Origin: Lachnospiraceae bacterium
GTDB lineage: Bacteria; Bacillota; Clostridia; Lachnospirales; Lachnospiraceae
Direction of reading: 5' to 3'
NCBI GenBank assembly: GCA_017634455.1
Contig: JAGBNK010000003.1
Coordinates: forward strand, 1 to 64,000
DNA length: 64,000 nt
Shown here: piece after piece, positions 1 through 8,515 of the stretch
Layout: every line of letters begins with the position of its first letter
How positions within the stretch are numbered: position 1 is the stretch's first letter
The notes under the pieces: model-generated
The model's database searches: none
Seen by the model: only the letters and a program-made list of their open reading frames with translations
Told to the model about the DNA's origin: nothing
Translations under genes and position numbers: made by a program

Positions 1-96
1 ATCGTCAGAAATGAGCTCAAAGAAGCTACTTCATATCCGGGAAAGCACTATTTTGATTATATATGGAACTTATTGACCGTTCAGCAAGTCTTGTAA
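1..96 (+). CDS. C-terminal end of an unidentified protein (partial)
   Basis: An open frame runs from the first base of the window to a TAA at 94-96 and gives 31 residues ending in NLLTVQQVL. The start lies outside the window. I do not recognise the family. It ends 49 bases before ribH, on the same strand and without an obvious terminator, so it may be cotranscribed with ribH and could be another riboflavin gene, but the sequence does not show this. Confidence 0.4.
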   Translation: MVRNELKEATSYPGKHYFDYIWNLLTVQQVL

Positions 97-145
97 ATAC
101 AAGGGTTTTTGTTGAACATGCACTAAAAAGAATAGAGAGATTATC

Positions 146-619
146 ATGAAAAATTATAATTTAGTAGAAGGAAAAGTAGTAGCAGATGAGAAGATGACAG
201 TTGCCATTGTGGCATCACGATTTAATGAGATTATTGTAAATAAGCTTCTCGGCGGAGCGGTGGATGGCCTTGTGCGTCACGGTGTGTCAGATGATAATAT
301 CACAGTTGCATGGGTACCTGGGGCATTTGAGATTCCATTGGCAGCACAGAAATTTGCTGAGTCAGGAAAGTATGATGCAGTTATCTGCGTTGGTGCCGTA
401 ATTAGAGGACAGACATCTCATTATGATTATGTATGTAATGAGGTGAGTAAAGGGATTGCACAGGTATCGTTAGGTAGCAAGGTTCCAGCGCTTTTTGGAA
501 TAGTCACAACAGAAAACATTGAGCAGGCTATTGCAAGGGCAGGAAGCAAGGCGGGAAATAAAGGCTATGACTGTGCTCTGTCTGCCATCGAAATGGTTAA
601 TCTCTTGCGACAGATATAG
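146..619 (+). CDS. ribH: 6,7-dimethyl-8-ribityllumazine synthase
   Basis: Penultimate enzyme of riboflavin synthesis: it condenses 5-amino-6-ribitylaminouracil with 3,4-dihydroxy-2-butanone 4-phosphate to lumazine, in a cytosolic oligomeric shell. The 157 residues are the normal length. Visible family motifs are SRFNEIIV near residue 24, GAFEIPLAA near 59, the substrate loop [14 protein letters not shown] near 83 with the conserved His, and [12 protein letters not shown] near 117. A purine-rich GAGAGA lies just upstream of the ATG. No other rib gene follows; a terminator comes about 25 bases after the stop, so ribH is the last gene of its transcript. Confidence 0.97.
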   Translation: MKNYNLVEGKVVADEKMTVAIVASRFNEIIVNKLLGGAVDGLVRHGVSDDNITVAWVPGAFEIPLAAQKFAESGKYDAVICVGAVIRGQTSHYDYVCNEVSKGIAQVSLGSKVPALFGIVTTENIEQAIARAGSKAGNKGYDCALSAIEMVNLLRQI

Positions 620-644
620 TGAGTACATAAATGAACATAAAACC

Positions 645-672
645 AGCCCTCTGAAATAGAGGGCTTTCGTTT
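645..672. terminator. rho-independent terminator, probably bidirectional
   Basis: AGCCCTCT (645-652) pairs perfectly with AGAGGGCT (658-665) around a 5-base loop. T-rich sequence follows on the plus strand, and the A-rich sequence before it reads as a T-rich tail on the minus strand. It separates the convergent ribH and radical-SAM genes. Confidence 0.85.
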
Positions 673-1583
673 TAAACCAGATTTCTATCACGGAGGGCTT
701 TATTCATTGTATTTAATACGACCTTCTTATTTCCTGACCATTTAGGCTCAATAAGCAGAGACTTAGGCCCGTCTCCGGTGATTCGATGTAAAATAACATT
801 TTCTGGAAGCAATTCTATGCAGTTGCATACCAATTCCGCATATTCATCCAGACTATATATGTGAAATGGTTTTTCACTATAATATGTTTCTAAATCTGTG
901 CCACGAAGTATATGAAGCAATTGCAATTTAATTCCATACATGACAGCAGAATCGCTATCAGGCGCCAGCTTGGCTACATATTTTACACTCTTATATATAT
1001 CTTCATTGCTCTCTCCAGGTAGTCCTAGAATCAGATGAGTTATGACGCCGATTTTGCGAGCCAACAATTCTGTGACCGCCTGCTCATATACAGACAGATC
1101 ATATCCTCTTCACATCCATTTAGCACTTGGTTCATGTATGCTTTGCAATCCCAATTCCACCCACACAGGCTTAATCTGATTTAATTCTTCTAAAAGATTT
1201 AGAACCTCAGCTGGCAGACAGTCAGGTCTAGTGGCGATAGATAGAATTACAACGTCCGGATGATTTATTGCTTCCGTAAATATTTTCCGTAGATAATCAA
1301 CTGACCCATAGGTGTTGGTATATGCTTGAAAATATGCAATGAATTTACGACATTTTGGCGCTTTGGCAACTATGCGTTCCTTGGCAGTCTCAATTTGCTC
1401 TGTGATGGATAGAGTAGCAGGAGTGGCGAAGTCTCCTGAACCACCTGCGCTGCAGAAGATGCATCCGCGGGTATCCAGCTTGCCGTCACGATTAGGACAG
1501 GTCATGCCACCATTTATGGAGAGGCGATATACTTTCTCGCCAAACTCATTTTTTAGATAATCATTTATCATAATGTGTCGCAT
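672..1583 (-). pseudogene. TIGR01212/YhcC-family radical SAM protein, interrupted by an in-frame TGA
   Basis: The N-terminal part (1583 to 1110, 157 codons) carries the radical-SAM cysteines in CPNRDG...RGCIFC and ends in LGLQSIHEPSAKWM followed by TGA (1112-1110). The same frame then continues without a shift through RGYDLSVYEQAVTEL and LILGLPGES to a TAA at 672. The two parts together give about 303 codons, the normal length of the family. At the stop, relatives usually have a basic residue before RGY, so one CGA-to-TGA change would explain the break. The downstream frame is undamaged, so the mutation is recent, or is a sequence error. The family's function is unknown beyond radical SAM chemistry. 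The start could be 1583 or the ATG four codons later. Confidence 0.85.
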
Positions 1584-1815
1584 AAATTCTTTTTTGCACT
1601 CCTGTTGGTCATGAAGGATAAGACAATTCTAAAAGAAATACACAAAAAACGCAAAAAACACTAGATTTCAGTGGAGAAAATTCTTTTATAATGCAAGTCC
1701 TTGATGTATAATTTGAGTAGTTGTTATGAGGCTTAATATGGTAGATAGAGGGGCATATTAGGTATTCAGTATGAACGACTAAACGGGGAGTGACGATTGA
1801 ATAGGGGGTATAGTC

Positions 1816-3351
1816 ATGTCATACATGGAAATCTTGAGAAAAAAGAACCAGGTGCTTGCGGTTACGCTTGCAATCTGCATTATCTTGCGTTGCGTTGTCA
1901 ATGCATTCTTCGTGGGAATCGCGCAGGTCATTCCAATGGGAGTTGGAGGACTTATCTTTACAGGAATTTTGTATTTCCTGTCATCGAAAATTAATCCCGT
2001 AGTAATGTCATATATGATGGTAGGACTTATGTCTGTCATTAGTATTTTGCTGATGAATGCATTTCCTTGCACTACAAATTATCTGATGTTTTTCCTTACA
2101 ATTTTCTTCATTGTAATTTATGAAGACATTAGACCAATTGTATTACAGTCGGCTATCAGTGGAGTTTGTATGATTATATTCTATTACAAGTATACTGATA
2201 AACTGGCTGAGACATGGACTCCGGACGCAATGGCTATGTGTGTAGTTTATATTGTCAGTGGTATGTTGGTATATATTTCCCTATGCCGTATGACAAGAGC
2301 GCAGTTCAAGGATATGAAGAGGACTCAAAAAGAGAGTGACAAGGCCAGAAAGCGTGCCGAGAAGCTTCTTGGTGAGATTGCAAAATCCGTAGGAATTCTG
2401 GATACAACCAGCGGTAAAATCAATGAAAATATCTCTGTTACAAGTGATATTTCAAATCAGATTGCAACAGCTTCAGAAGATATATCTAGAAAGACTCTTG
2501 CTGAGGTTGAGGATATAGAAGCAATTAAGTCTATGGTACAAAATGGTGTTGCCCAGATTCAGTCTGTGGCATCTAGCTCAAGTGACATGGCAGCAGCTTC
2601 TAGTGAGACCAATAATCAGGTGCAGCAGGGTGGCCTTTTGGTAAATAATCTGGCAGGCCAGATGTCTGAACTCAATGAGAGAATGGAAGCGGTAGCCAAT
2701 GCTATTTCATCTCTGGCTGAGCAGAATAATAATATTGCGGAGATTTTGGAGACGGTAAATCAGATTACTTCTCAGACAAATCTCCTGTCTCTAAATGCTT
2801 CCATCGAAGCTGCCAGAGCTGGAGAACATGGTAGAGGTTTCGCAGTAGTTGCTACTGAGATTCGACAGTTGTCAGATGATACTGCATCATTTACAGATCA
2901 GATCAATGAGATTTTGCAGGGTATTGCAAAGCAGACTCAGGATGTTCAGAAAGAAATTGAGAAGAGCAGACAGTCAGTACAGGAATGTGCCAACAATGCA
3001 GATGAGGTAAATAATTCATTCCAGTTTATTGCGGAAAATGCTTCTATGGTTTTGTGCCAGGCCAATGCAATTAAGCGTGATTCAGGTGAGCTGGAAAGCC
3101 TTATGAACAAGACCTTGGATAATGTAAATAATATCAATGATAATGTAGAATCTACATCTGCAGCAATGGAAGAAATATCTTCAAGCATTATGGACTTGCA
3201 TGGAAATATAGGTTCTGTTGTTGAGGGATATCAGGATATTAATGATATAACAGCTTCATTGGTTGAGGCTTCATCTCCGGATAAGGAAGAGGATGACGAG
3301 GAGACAAAGCGTCGTCGTGGAATCAAGGCTTTGATTCGAGAAGAAATGTAA
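1816..3351 (+). CDS. methyl-accepting chemotaxis protein with a six-helix membrane domain
   Basis: Receptor that controls the CheA kinase of the chemotaxis system. Residues 13-158 hold about six hydrophobic segments with almost no extracellular loop, so the input is probably membrane-associated or intracellular. After a basic linker (160-185) comes a long coiled coil. The hairpin tip NQITSQTNLLSLNASIEAAR followed by GRGFAVVATEIRQL (about 310-350) is the conserved CheA/CheW contact region. The chosen ATG follows AGGGGGT. It stands alone as a transcript ending at the terminator after 3386. Two TATAAT boxes lie upstream (1687, 1707), but neither has a convincing -35, so the promoter is unresolved. 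The ligand cannot be inferred. Confidence 0.93.
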   Translation: MSYMEILRKKNQVLAVTLAICIILRCVVNAFFVGIAQVIPMGVGGLIFTGILYFLSSKINPVVMSYMMVGLMSVISILLMNAFPCTTNYLMFFLTIFFIVIYEDIRPIVLQSAISGVCMIIFYYKYTDKLAETWTPDAMAMCVVYIVSGMLVYISLCRMTRAQFKDMKRTQKESDKARKRAEKLLGEIAKSVGILDTTSGKINENISVTSDISNQIATASEDISRKTLAEVEDIEAIKSMVQNGVAQIQSVASSSSDMAAASSETNNQVQQGGLLVNNLAGQMSELNERMEAVANAISSLAEQNNNIAEILETVNQITSQTNLLSLNASIEAARAGEHGRGFAVVATEIRQLSDDTASFTDQINEILQGIAKQTQDVQKEIEKSRQSVQECANNADEVNNSFQFIAENASMVLCQANAIKRDSGELESLMNKTLDNVNNINDNVESTSAAMEEISSSIMDLHGNIGSVVEGYQDINDITASLVEASSPDKEEDDEETKRRRGIKALIREEM

Positions 3352-3385
3352 TAATATATGTAAATATAATATGTAAATAAAATAT

Positions 3386-3446
3386 GCGGAAGTTCAGAGA
3401 TGCTTTTGGTTAAGCCGGAAGTGTAAGCTGGACTTCCGCTTTTTTG
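3386..3446 (+). terminator. terminator after the chemotaxis receptor
   Basis: GCGGAAGT (3386-3393) pairs with ACTTCCGC (3432-3439). A run of T follows (3440-3445). The loop is long (38 bases) and contains further pairing. Confidence 0.75.
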
Positions 3447-3452
3447 TATTTT

Positions 3453-3509
3453 GAGGGGCTGTTTTCATAAAGAGGGGCAGTTTCCATATTTTAAGGGGCC
3501 ATTTCCATA
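3453..3509. repeat. three imperfect 17-bp direct repeats upstream of an ABC operon promoter
   Basis: Copies at 3453-3469, 3472-3488 and 3493-3509 share the pattern RAGGGGCNRTTTYCATA. They start 19 and 21 bases apart, close to two helical turns, and end 36 bases before the -35 box at 3546. The arrangement fits an activator- or repressor-binding array for the transporter operon. The regulator is unknown. Confidence 0.6.
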
Positions 3510-3545
3510 AATAAAAATGTACCGTTAAAGGTGACCCTAGATAGA

Positions 3546-3574
3546 TTGACTTTGCCGCTTTAAAGTGCTATAGT
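3546..3574 (+). promoter_or_regulatory. sigma-A promoter of the ABC importer operon
   Basis: TTGACT (3546-3551), a 17-base spacer, and TATAGT (3569-3574). It lies 34 bases upstream of the substrate-binding protein start and after the terminator of the preceding gene. Confidence 0.8.
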
Positions 3575-3608
3575 GTAAAAAGATTTTTGCTAGGAGGAAG
3601 TATATTGT

Positions 3609-4592
3609 ATGAAGAAGAAAATAATTGCAATGGCTATGTTGATGGCATTGTCTCTTACAAGTTTGGCGGCTTGCGGTAAGTCTGGTTCTCAGTCTAATCC
3701 AAATGCTAAATACAAAGTAGGAGTTTGCCAGTTGGTTCAGCATGCGGCTCTTGATGCTGCAACAGAGGGATTTACAGCAGCATTAAAGGATGAGCTGGGG
3801 GATGAAGTATCTGTTGAAGTACAGAATGCTTCTGGAGATTCAGCAACTTGTGCTACAATCTGCAACACATTTGTTTCAGAGGGAGTAGACCTTATTATGG
3901 GAAATGCTACACCTGCACTTGTATCTGCATCACAGGCTACAGCTTCAATTCCTATTGTAGGTACGTCAATTACAGATTATGCAACAGCACTTGATATTTC
4001 TGATTGGAATGGCAAGACTGGCATCAATGTAACTGGTGCATCAGATTTGGCTCCACTTGATAAGCAGGCAGAGCTTCTGAAGGAGCTTTTCCCAGATGCT
4101 AAGAAGGTGGGAATTGTATATTGTACAGCAGAGGCTAACTCAAAGTACCAGTCAACAGAGATTACCAAGACATTGAAGTCTATGGGATATGAGGTTACAG
4201 AATTTACATTCTCTGATTCCAATGACATTCAGAGTGTTGTAACCAACGCTTGTTCAAACAGCGATGTGTTATACATCCCAACAGATAACCAGGCAGCAGC
4301 TGCTACAGAGACAATCAACAATGTAGCTTTGGCAGCCAAAGTTCCAATTGTATGTGGCGAGGAAGGTATCTGTGAAGGTTGCGGAGTAGCTACACTTTCA
4401 ATCAGCTACTACGATATGGGATATAACGCAGGCAAGATGGCAGCGAAGATTCTTAAGGAAGGTGCAGATCCATCTACTATGGATATTCAGTACTCTAATG
4501 AATTTACCAAGAAGTACAATGCAGACATCTGCAAGACACTTGGTATCACACCTCCAGATGGATATGTTGCTATCGAGGCAAGCGAGGAATAA
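3609..4592 (+). CDS. ABC transporter substrate-binding lipoprotein (TrpX-like, ABC_sub_bind family)
   Basis: Extracellular binding protein tethered by lipid. Residues 1-21 form a lipoprotein signal (basic MKKK, hydrophobic core, lipobox LAAC with the acylated Cys near 22). The rest resembles the PF04392 family, with KYKVGVCQLVQHAALDAATEGF at the start of the mature domain and an IPIVGTSITD segment. In Firmicutes this family works with a LivM-like permease and a single ATPase, and the best-studied systems (TrpXYZ) are linked to tryptophan; the ligand here is not proven. AGGAGG lies upstream of the ATG. A hairpin separates it from the permease, which would favour more binding protein than permease. 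Confidence 0.88.
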   Translation: MKKKIIAMAMLMALSLTSLAACGKSGSQSNPNAKYKVGVCQLVQHAALDAATEGFTAALKDELGDEVSVEVQNASGDSATCATICNTFVSEGVDLIMGNATPALVSASQATASIPIVGTSITDYATALDISDWNGKTGINVTGASDLAPLDKQAELLKELFPDAKKVGIVYCTAEANSKYQSTEITKTLKSMGYEVTEFTFSDSNDIQSVVTNACSNSDVLYIPTDNQAAAATETINNVALAAKVPIVCGEEGICEGCGVATLSISYYDMGYNAGKMAAKILKEGADPSTMDIQYSNEFTKKYNADICKTLGITPPDGYVAIEASEE

Positions 4593-4621
4593 TATTTCTC
4601 AGAAGTTTATACAAAACATTC

Positions 4622-4648
4622 AACCGGATGCGCTATACGTGTCCGGTT
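4622..4648 (+). terminator. intercistronic hairpin between binding protein and permease
   Basis: AACCGGA (4622-4628) pairs with TCCGGTT (4642-4648). An AT-rich stretch follows but no long T run, so it probably attenuates or stabilises the upstream mRNA instead of ending it completely. Confidence 0.55.
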
Positions 4649-4674
4649 AGATTTATTTTAAGGTGGTAAATATT

Positions 4675-5598
4675 ATGGATATTTCGGCATTATTTGCAGC
4701 TTTGCCAGGAGACGTGGCCCAGGGCATTATCTGGGGCATTATGGCATTGGGAGTTTTCTTCACATTTAGAATATTAGATTTCGCAGATTTAACAGTTGAC
4801 GGTTCTTTCGCAACAGGAGGAGCAGTGGCTGCCATGTTAATAACCAATGGTTATGCAGTTCCAATTGCTCTTATTGCAGCAACCTGCTGTGGAGCATTGG
4901 CGGGAGTGGTTACAGGTTTATTGCATACCAAGCTTGGAATTCCTGGAATTCTGGCAAGTATTTTGACACAGATTTCTCTGTATTCAATCAACTTGAATAT
5001 CATGCAGGGTATGGCAAATGTAGCTATAAATGGTAATAAATATAGCTTGATTGTATCTCTTCGCTACATTCCACAGGCGATTTTGGTTTCATCTATTTTC
5101 GCCCTTGCTATTGTGGCAGCAGCTTACTGGTACTTTGGAACAGAGCAGGGAAGTGCAATCCGTGCAACTGGAAGTAATCCAAATATGAGCAAGGCCCAGG
5201 GAATCAACATCAATGCCATGACAGTTCTTACTCTTGGAATTTCCAATGGTATTGTGGCACTTGCAGGAGCTCTTGTGGCTCAGTATCAGGGATTCGCTGA
5301 TATCAACATGGGTAGAGGCGCAATCGTAATCGGACTTGCAGCTGTTATCATTGGTGAAGTTTTAGGACATGCGATCTTTGGCAAGAGAATGAATTTTGCA
5401 GTGAAAATGATTTGCGTGGTTCTCGGTGGCGTGGTGTACTACATTGTAATTGGTATTGTATTGTGGTTGCGCATGCCGACAAATGATTTGAAATTATTTA
5501 CAGCAATAATTGTTGCTATATTCCTAGCAGTTCCTTATCTCAAGGGCAAGGCAAATAATTCCTTTAGAAAAGCTGCACGCAGAGGAGGGACAAAGTAA
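4675..5598 (+). CDS. ABC transporter permease (LivM/BPD_transp_2-like)
   Basis: Membrane subunit of the importer encoded by its neighbours. The 307-residue chain is hydrophobic throughout, with about eight to nine predicted helices. The segment GSAIRATGSNPNMSKAQGIN is the cytosolic coupling loop typical of this permease family (compare RATGxNxxMA). A GTG at 4663 is also in frame, but it overlaps the ribosome-binding site AAGGTGG, so I take the ATG at 4675. It ends in a basic tail and its TAA overlaps the ATPase ATG by one base, which indicates translational coupling. Confidence 0.88.
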   Translation: MDISALFAALPGDVAQGIIWGIMALGVFFTFRILDFADLTVDGSFATGGAVAAMLITNGYAVPIALIAATCCGALAGVVTGLLHTKLGIPGILASILTQISLYSINLNIMQGMANVAINGNKYSLIVSLRYIPQAILVSSIFALAIVAAAYWYFGTEQGSAIRATGSNPNMSKAQGININAMTVLTLGISNGIVALAGALVAQYQGFADINMGRGAIVIGLAAVIIGEVLGHAIFGKRMNFAVKMICVVLGGVVYYIVIGIVLWLRMPTNDLKLFTAIIVAIFLAVPYLKGKANNSFRKAARRGGTK

Positions 5599-6398
5599 TG
5601 ATGTTACAGGCAAATAATATACATAAGACATTTAACGCAGGAACAATAAATGAGAAGGTGGCTTTGAATGGAGCTACATTGGAACTTAATGAGGGTGAGT
5701 TTGTCACTGTTATTGGTGGAAATGGTGCTGGTAAATCAACATTTCTCAATGCTATTGCAGGAGTGTGGCCAGTGGATGGCGGTTCCATCGTAATTGACGG
5801 AGAGGATGTAACCGGTCTCAACGAGTATAAGAGAGCGAAATATCTCGGCAGGGTATTTCAGGATCCAATGAATGGTACTGCTGCTGATATGGAGATAATT
5901 GAAAATCTGGCTTTGGCTGCAAGACGCGGACAGAAGCGTGGTTTAGGCTGGGGAATTACCAAGGATGAGAAAGAACAGTATCACGAATTGTTGAAAGAGT
6001 TAGATCTGGGACTTGAGGATAGAATGACTGCCAAGGTTGGACTTCTGTCAGGAGGACAGCGCCAGGCTTTGACACTTCTTATGGCAACATTGCAGAAACC
6101 GAAGGTATTGCTTCTTGATGAGCACACAGCAGCCTTAGATCCAAAGACTGCAGCTACAGTACTTGAAGCTACAGATAGAATTGTCACAGAACATAATCTC
6201 ACAACAATGATGGTTACTCATAATATGCGTGATGCAATTGCTCATGGCAACAGACTTATTATGATGAACGAGGGTAAGGTCATTTTAAATATCGCCGGGG
6301 AAGAGAAGAAGAATCTTACAATAGAAGATTTGCTTCATAAATTTGAGGAAGTATCAGGCACAGAGTTTACAAATGACAAGGCCATCTTGTCTAAATAG
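5598..6398 (+). CDS. ABC transporter ATP-binding protein
   Basis: ATPase of the three-gene importer. It has Walker A GGNGAGKST (40-48), signature LLSGGQRQAL, Walker B VLLLDEHTAALD and the H-loop TMMVTHN. The residue after the catalytic Glu is His (DEHTA), not the usual Pro; this occurs in this subfamily and does not suggest inactivation. The start overlaps the permease stop (TAATG); a second ATG follows directly. No terminator is visible before the ftsH promoter. Confidence 0.93.
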   Translation: MMLQANNIHKTFNAGTINEKVALNGATLELNEGEFVTVIGGNGAGKSTFLNAIAGVWPVDGGSIVIDGEDVTGLNEYKRAKYLGRVFQDPMNGTAADMEIIENLALAARRGQKRGLGWGITKDEKEQYHELLKELDLGLEDRMTAKVGLLSGGQRQALTLLMATLQKPKVLLLDEHTAALDPKTAATVLEATDRIVTEHNLTTMMVTHNMRDAIAHGNRLIMMNEGKVILNIAGEEKKNLTIEDLLHKFEEVSGTEFTNDKAILSK

Positions 6399-6459
6399 AC
6401 AAGTGTATAAAATATTTATAAAAATATTCGGAAAAATATATTAAACCCTTCCGGCGCCC

Positions 6460-6488
6460 TTGCTTTTGAAAAGTCAGTAAAATATAAT
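6460..6488 (+). promoter_or_regulatory. sigma-A promoter of ftsH-uvrC
   Basis: TTGCTT (6460-6465), 17 bases, TATAAT (6483-6488), 33 bases before the chosen ftsH ATG. Confidence 0.7.
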
Positions 6489-6520
6489 AGGTGGGAGCGA
6501 AAGGAGTACGGGAGGTACAC

Positions 6521-8512
6521 ATGAACGATAGATTTTCAGGACCTGGAAATAATAATTCCGGGGACAATAAGGATAATAACAACGGCAATAACAGAAGACA
6601 GCCGTTTATGGTATTTATAGTATTGGCATTGATTGCGATGTTTTTGACCAGTTTGTTCTATAGCGGAGCAGGTTCAAATACATCCCAGGCAATAACATAC
6701 TCTGAATTTCTGGACCTGGTTGAGAAGGATCAGGTTGAGAAGGTGGTTTTTGACGGCGACCAGATTAACATTAAGCTGATTAAGGATACTACTTATAAAG
6801 GCAAGGAAGAGGCCAGTACAATGGCTGAGCTTTATAAGCAAAATACTGGTCAGTCTATGAAGACTACATATTATACTGCTTATCTTAGAGAAGATGGAAC
6901 CAGACTTATCAATGTATTGCTGGAGCACAAAGTCAAGATTGACGGAGAGATTTCTAATTCTACATCTGTGATTATTTACAATGTGTTATCAATGATTATT
7001 CCATTGGTATTATTGTGGATTTTCTTCTCATTTATAATGCGCAAAATGGGTGGCGGCGCTATGGGCGTAGGCAAATCCAATGCCAAGGTATATGTGGAGA
7101 AGAGTACTGGCGTAACATTTGCTGATGTTGCAGGGCAGGATGAGGCCAAGGAATCATTGCAGGAAGTAGTAGATTTCCTTCATAATCCACAGAAGTATAC
7201 AGCTATCGGTGCTAAGCTGCCAAAGGGAGCTCTTCTTGTAGGACCTCCAGGAACTGGTAAGACTCTTCTTGCCAAGGCAGTTGCAGGCGAGGCAGGAGTA
7301 CCATTTTTCTCCCTTGCAGGTTCAGATTTCGTTGAGATGTTTGTAGGTGTAGGTGCATCGAGAGTTAGAGATTTATTTAAGGAAGCACAGAAGGCTGCCC
7401 CATGTATTATCTTTATCGATGAGATTGATGCTATTGGTAAGAGCCGTGATTCCAGATACGGTGGCGGCAATGATGAGCGTGAACAGACATTGAATCAGTT
7501 ATTGGCTGAGATGGATGGCTTCGATAGTTCTAAAGGATTGCTTATTCTGGCAGCTACTAACAGACCAGAGGTGTTGGACAAGGCATTGCTTCGTCCGGGT
7601 CGATTTGATCGTAGAATTATTGTAGACAGACCTGATCAAAAGGGCCGTCTTGAGACATTAAAGGTTCATGCCAAGGATGTATCAATGGATGAAACTGTTG
7701 ATTTGGAAGCATTGGCATTGGCATCAGCCGGACTTGTTGGCTCTGATTTGGCCAATATTATTAACGAAGCTGCAATTATTGCTGTAAAGCATAATCGTCA
7801 GTTTGTAAATCAAGATGATTTATTTGAAGCATTTGAACTTGTGGCTGTAGGTGGTAAAGAGAAGAAAGACCGGGCTATGAGTGAGAAGGAGAGACATATT
7901 GTATCTTATCATGAGGTTGGTCATGCTTTGGTTTCTGCTTTGCAGAAGAATACTGAACCGGTTCAGAAGATTACAATTGTGCCTCGTACAATGGGTGCCC
8001 TTGGATATACTCTTCAGACACCTGAGGAGGAGAAGTTCCTTGAAACCAAGGATGAACTTCTGGCCAAGATTACTACATTTATGGGTGGCCGTGCAGCAGA
8101 GGATATTGTATTTGATTCTCCTACAAGCGGTGCGTCAAATGATATTGAAAATGCTACAAGCATTGCAAGGAATATGGTTACCCGATTTGGTATGTCAGAG
8201 AAATTCGGCATGATGGGATTGGCTACAGTTGAGAGCCAGTATCTGGAAGGTAGAGCTTCTATGACTTGTGGTGAGCAGACCGCTGCTGAAGTTGACAAGG
8301 AAGTGTATGCTATTGTCTCTGAATGTTATGCCAAGGCTAAGGCTATGCTTGAGGAAAACCGAGATGTGTTGGATCAGATTTCGGATTATTTATATGAACA
8401 TGAAACTATAACCGGTAAGGAATTCATGAAAATCTTCAACCGCCTCAAAGGTATTGAGGATGATACAGAGGATGATCAGGATCCTGATGAATTGTTTGAG
8501 CAGGAAGATTAA
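6521..8512 (+). CDS. ftsH: ATP-dependent zinc metalloprotease FtsH
   Basis: Membrane-anchored AAA+ protease that degrades unassembled membrane proteins and regulators. From the ATG at 6521 (preceded by GGAGGT) the 663 residues show an Asn-rich N-terminus (9-24), TM1 (about 29-48), an extracytoplasmic domain, TM2 (about 150-172), Walker A GPPGTGKT (241-248), Walker [10 protein letters not shown], the second region of homology ending [10 protein letters not shown], and the zinc motif HEVGH (464-468). An in-frame GTG at 6491 lies at the transcription start and is not used. Three bases separate it from uvrC. Confidence 0.97.
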   Translation: MNDRFSGPGNNNSGDNKDNNNGNNRRQPFMVFIVLALIAMFLTSLFYSGAGSNTSQAITYSEFLDLVEKDQVEKVVFDGDQINIKLIKDTTYKGKEEASTMAELYKQNTGQSMKTTYYTAYLREDGTRLINVLLEHKVKIDGEISNSTSVIIYNVLSMIIPLVLLWIFFSFIMRKMGGGAMGVGKSNAKVYVEKSTGVTFADVAGQDEAKESLQEVVDFLHNPQKYTAIGAKLPKGALLVGPPGTGKTLLAKAVAGEAGVPFFSLAGSDFVEMFVGVGASRVRDLFKEAQKAAPCIIFIDEIDAIGKSRDSRYGGGNDEREQTLNQLLAEMDGFDSSKGLLILAATNRPEVLDKALLRPGRFDRRIIVDRPDQKGRLETLKVHAKDVSMDETVDLEALALASAGLVGSDLANIINEAAIIAVKHNRQFVNQDDLFEAFELVAVGGKEKKDRAMSEKERHIVSYHEVGHALVSALQKNTEPVQKITIVPRTMGALGYTLQTPEEEKFLETKDELLAKITTFMGGRAAEDIVFDSPTSGASNDIENATSIARNMVTRFGMSEKFGMMGLATVESQYLEGRASMTCGEQTAAEVDKEVYAIVSECYAKAKAMLEENRDVLDQISDYLYEHETITGKEFMKIFNRLKGIEDDTEDDQDPDELFEQED

Positions 8513-8515
8513 TAT

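Noticed and set aside
1110-1112. TGA as a selenocysteine codon in the radical SAM gene
   Set aside because: The position normally holds a basic residue, no SECIS-like hairpin is obvious just downstream, and a single C-to-T change explains it.
1584-1815. Sigma-28 or sigma-A promoter of the chemotaxis gene
   Set aside because: Two TATAAT boxes exist but no -35 at proper spacing, and no sigma-28 consensus was found, so no promoter is called.
3510-3545. T-box or tryptophan attenuator upstream of the ABC operon (AAAGGTGACC resembles part of the T-box core)
   Set aside because: The sequence does not match the T-box core, lies upstream of the promoter and so is not transcribed, and lacks the specifier and terminator stems.
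5598-6398. Inactive ATPase because of DEHTA in Walker B
   Set aside because: The catalytic Glu is intact; only the following residue differs, as in other members of this importer family.
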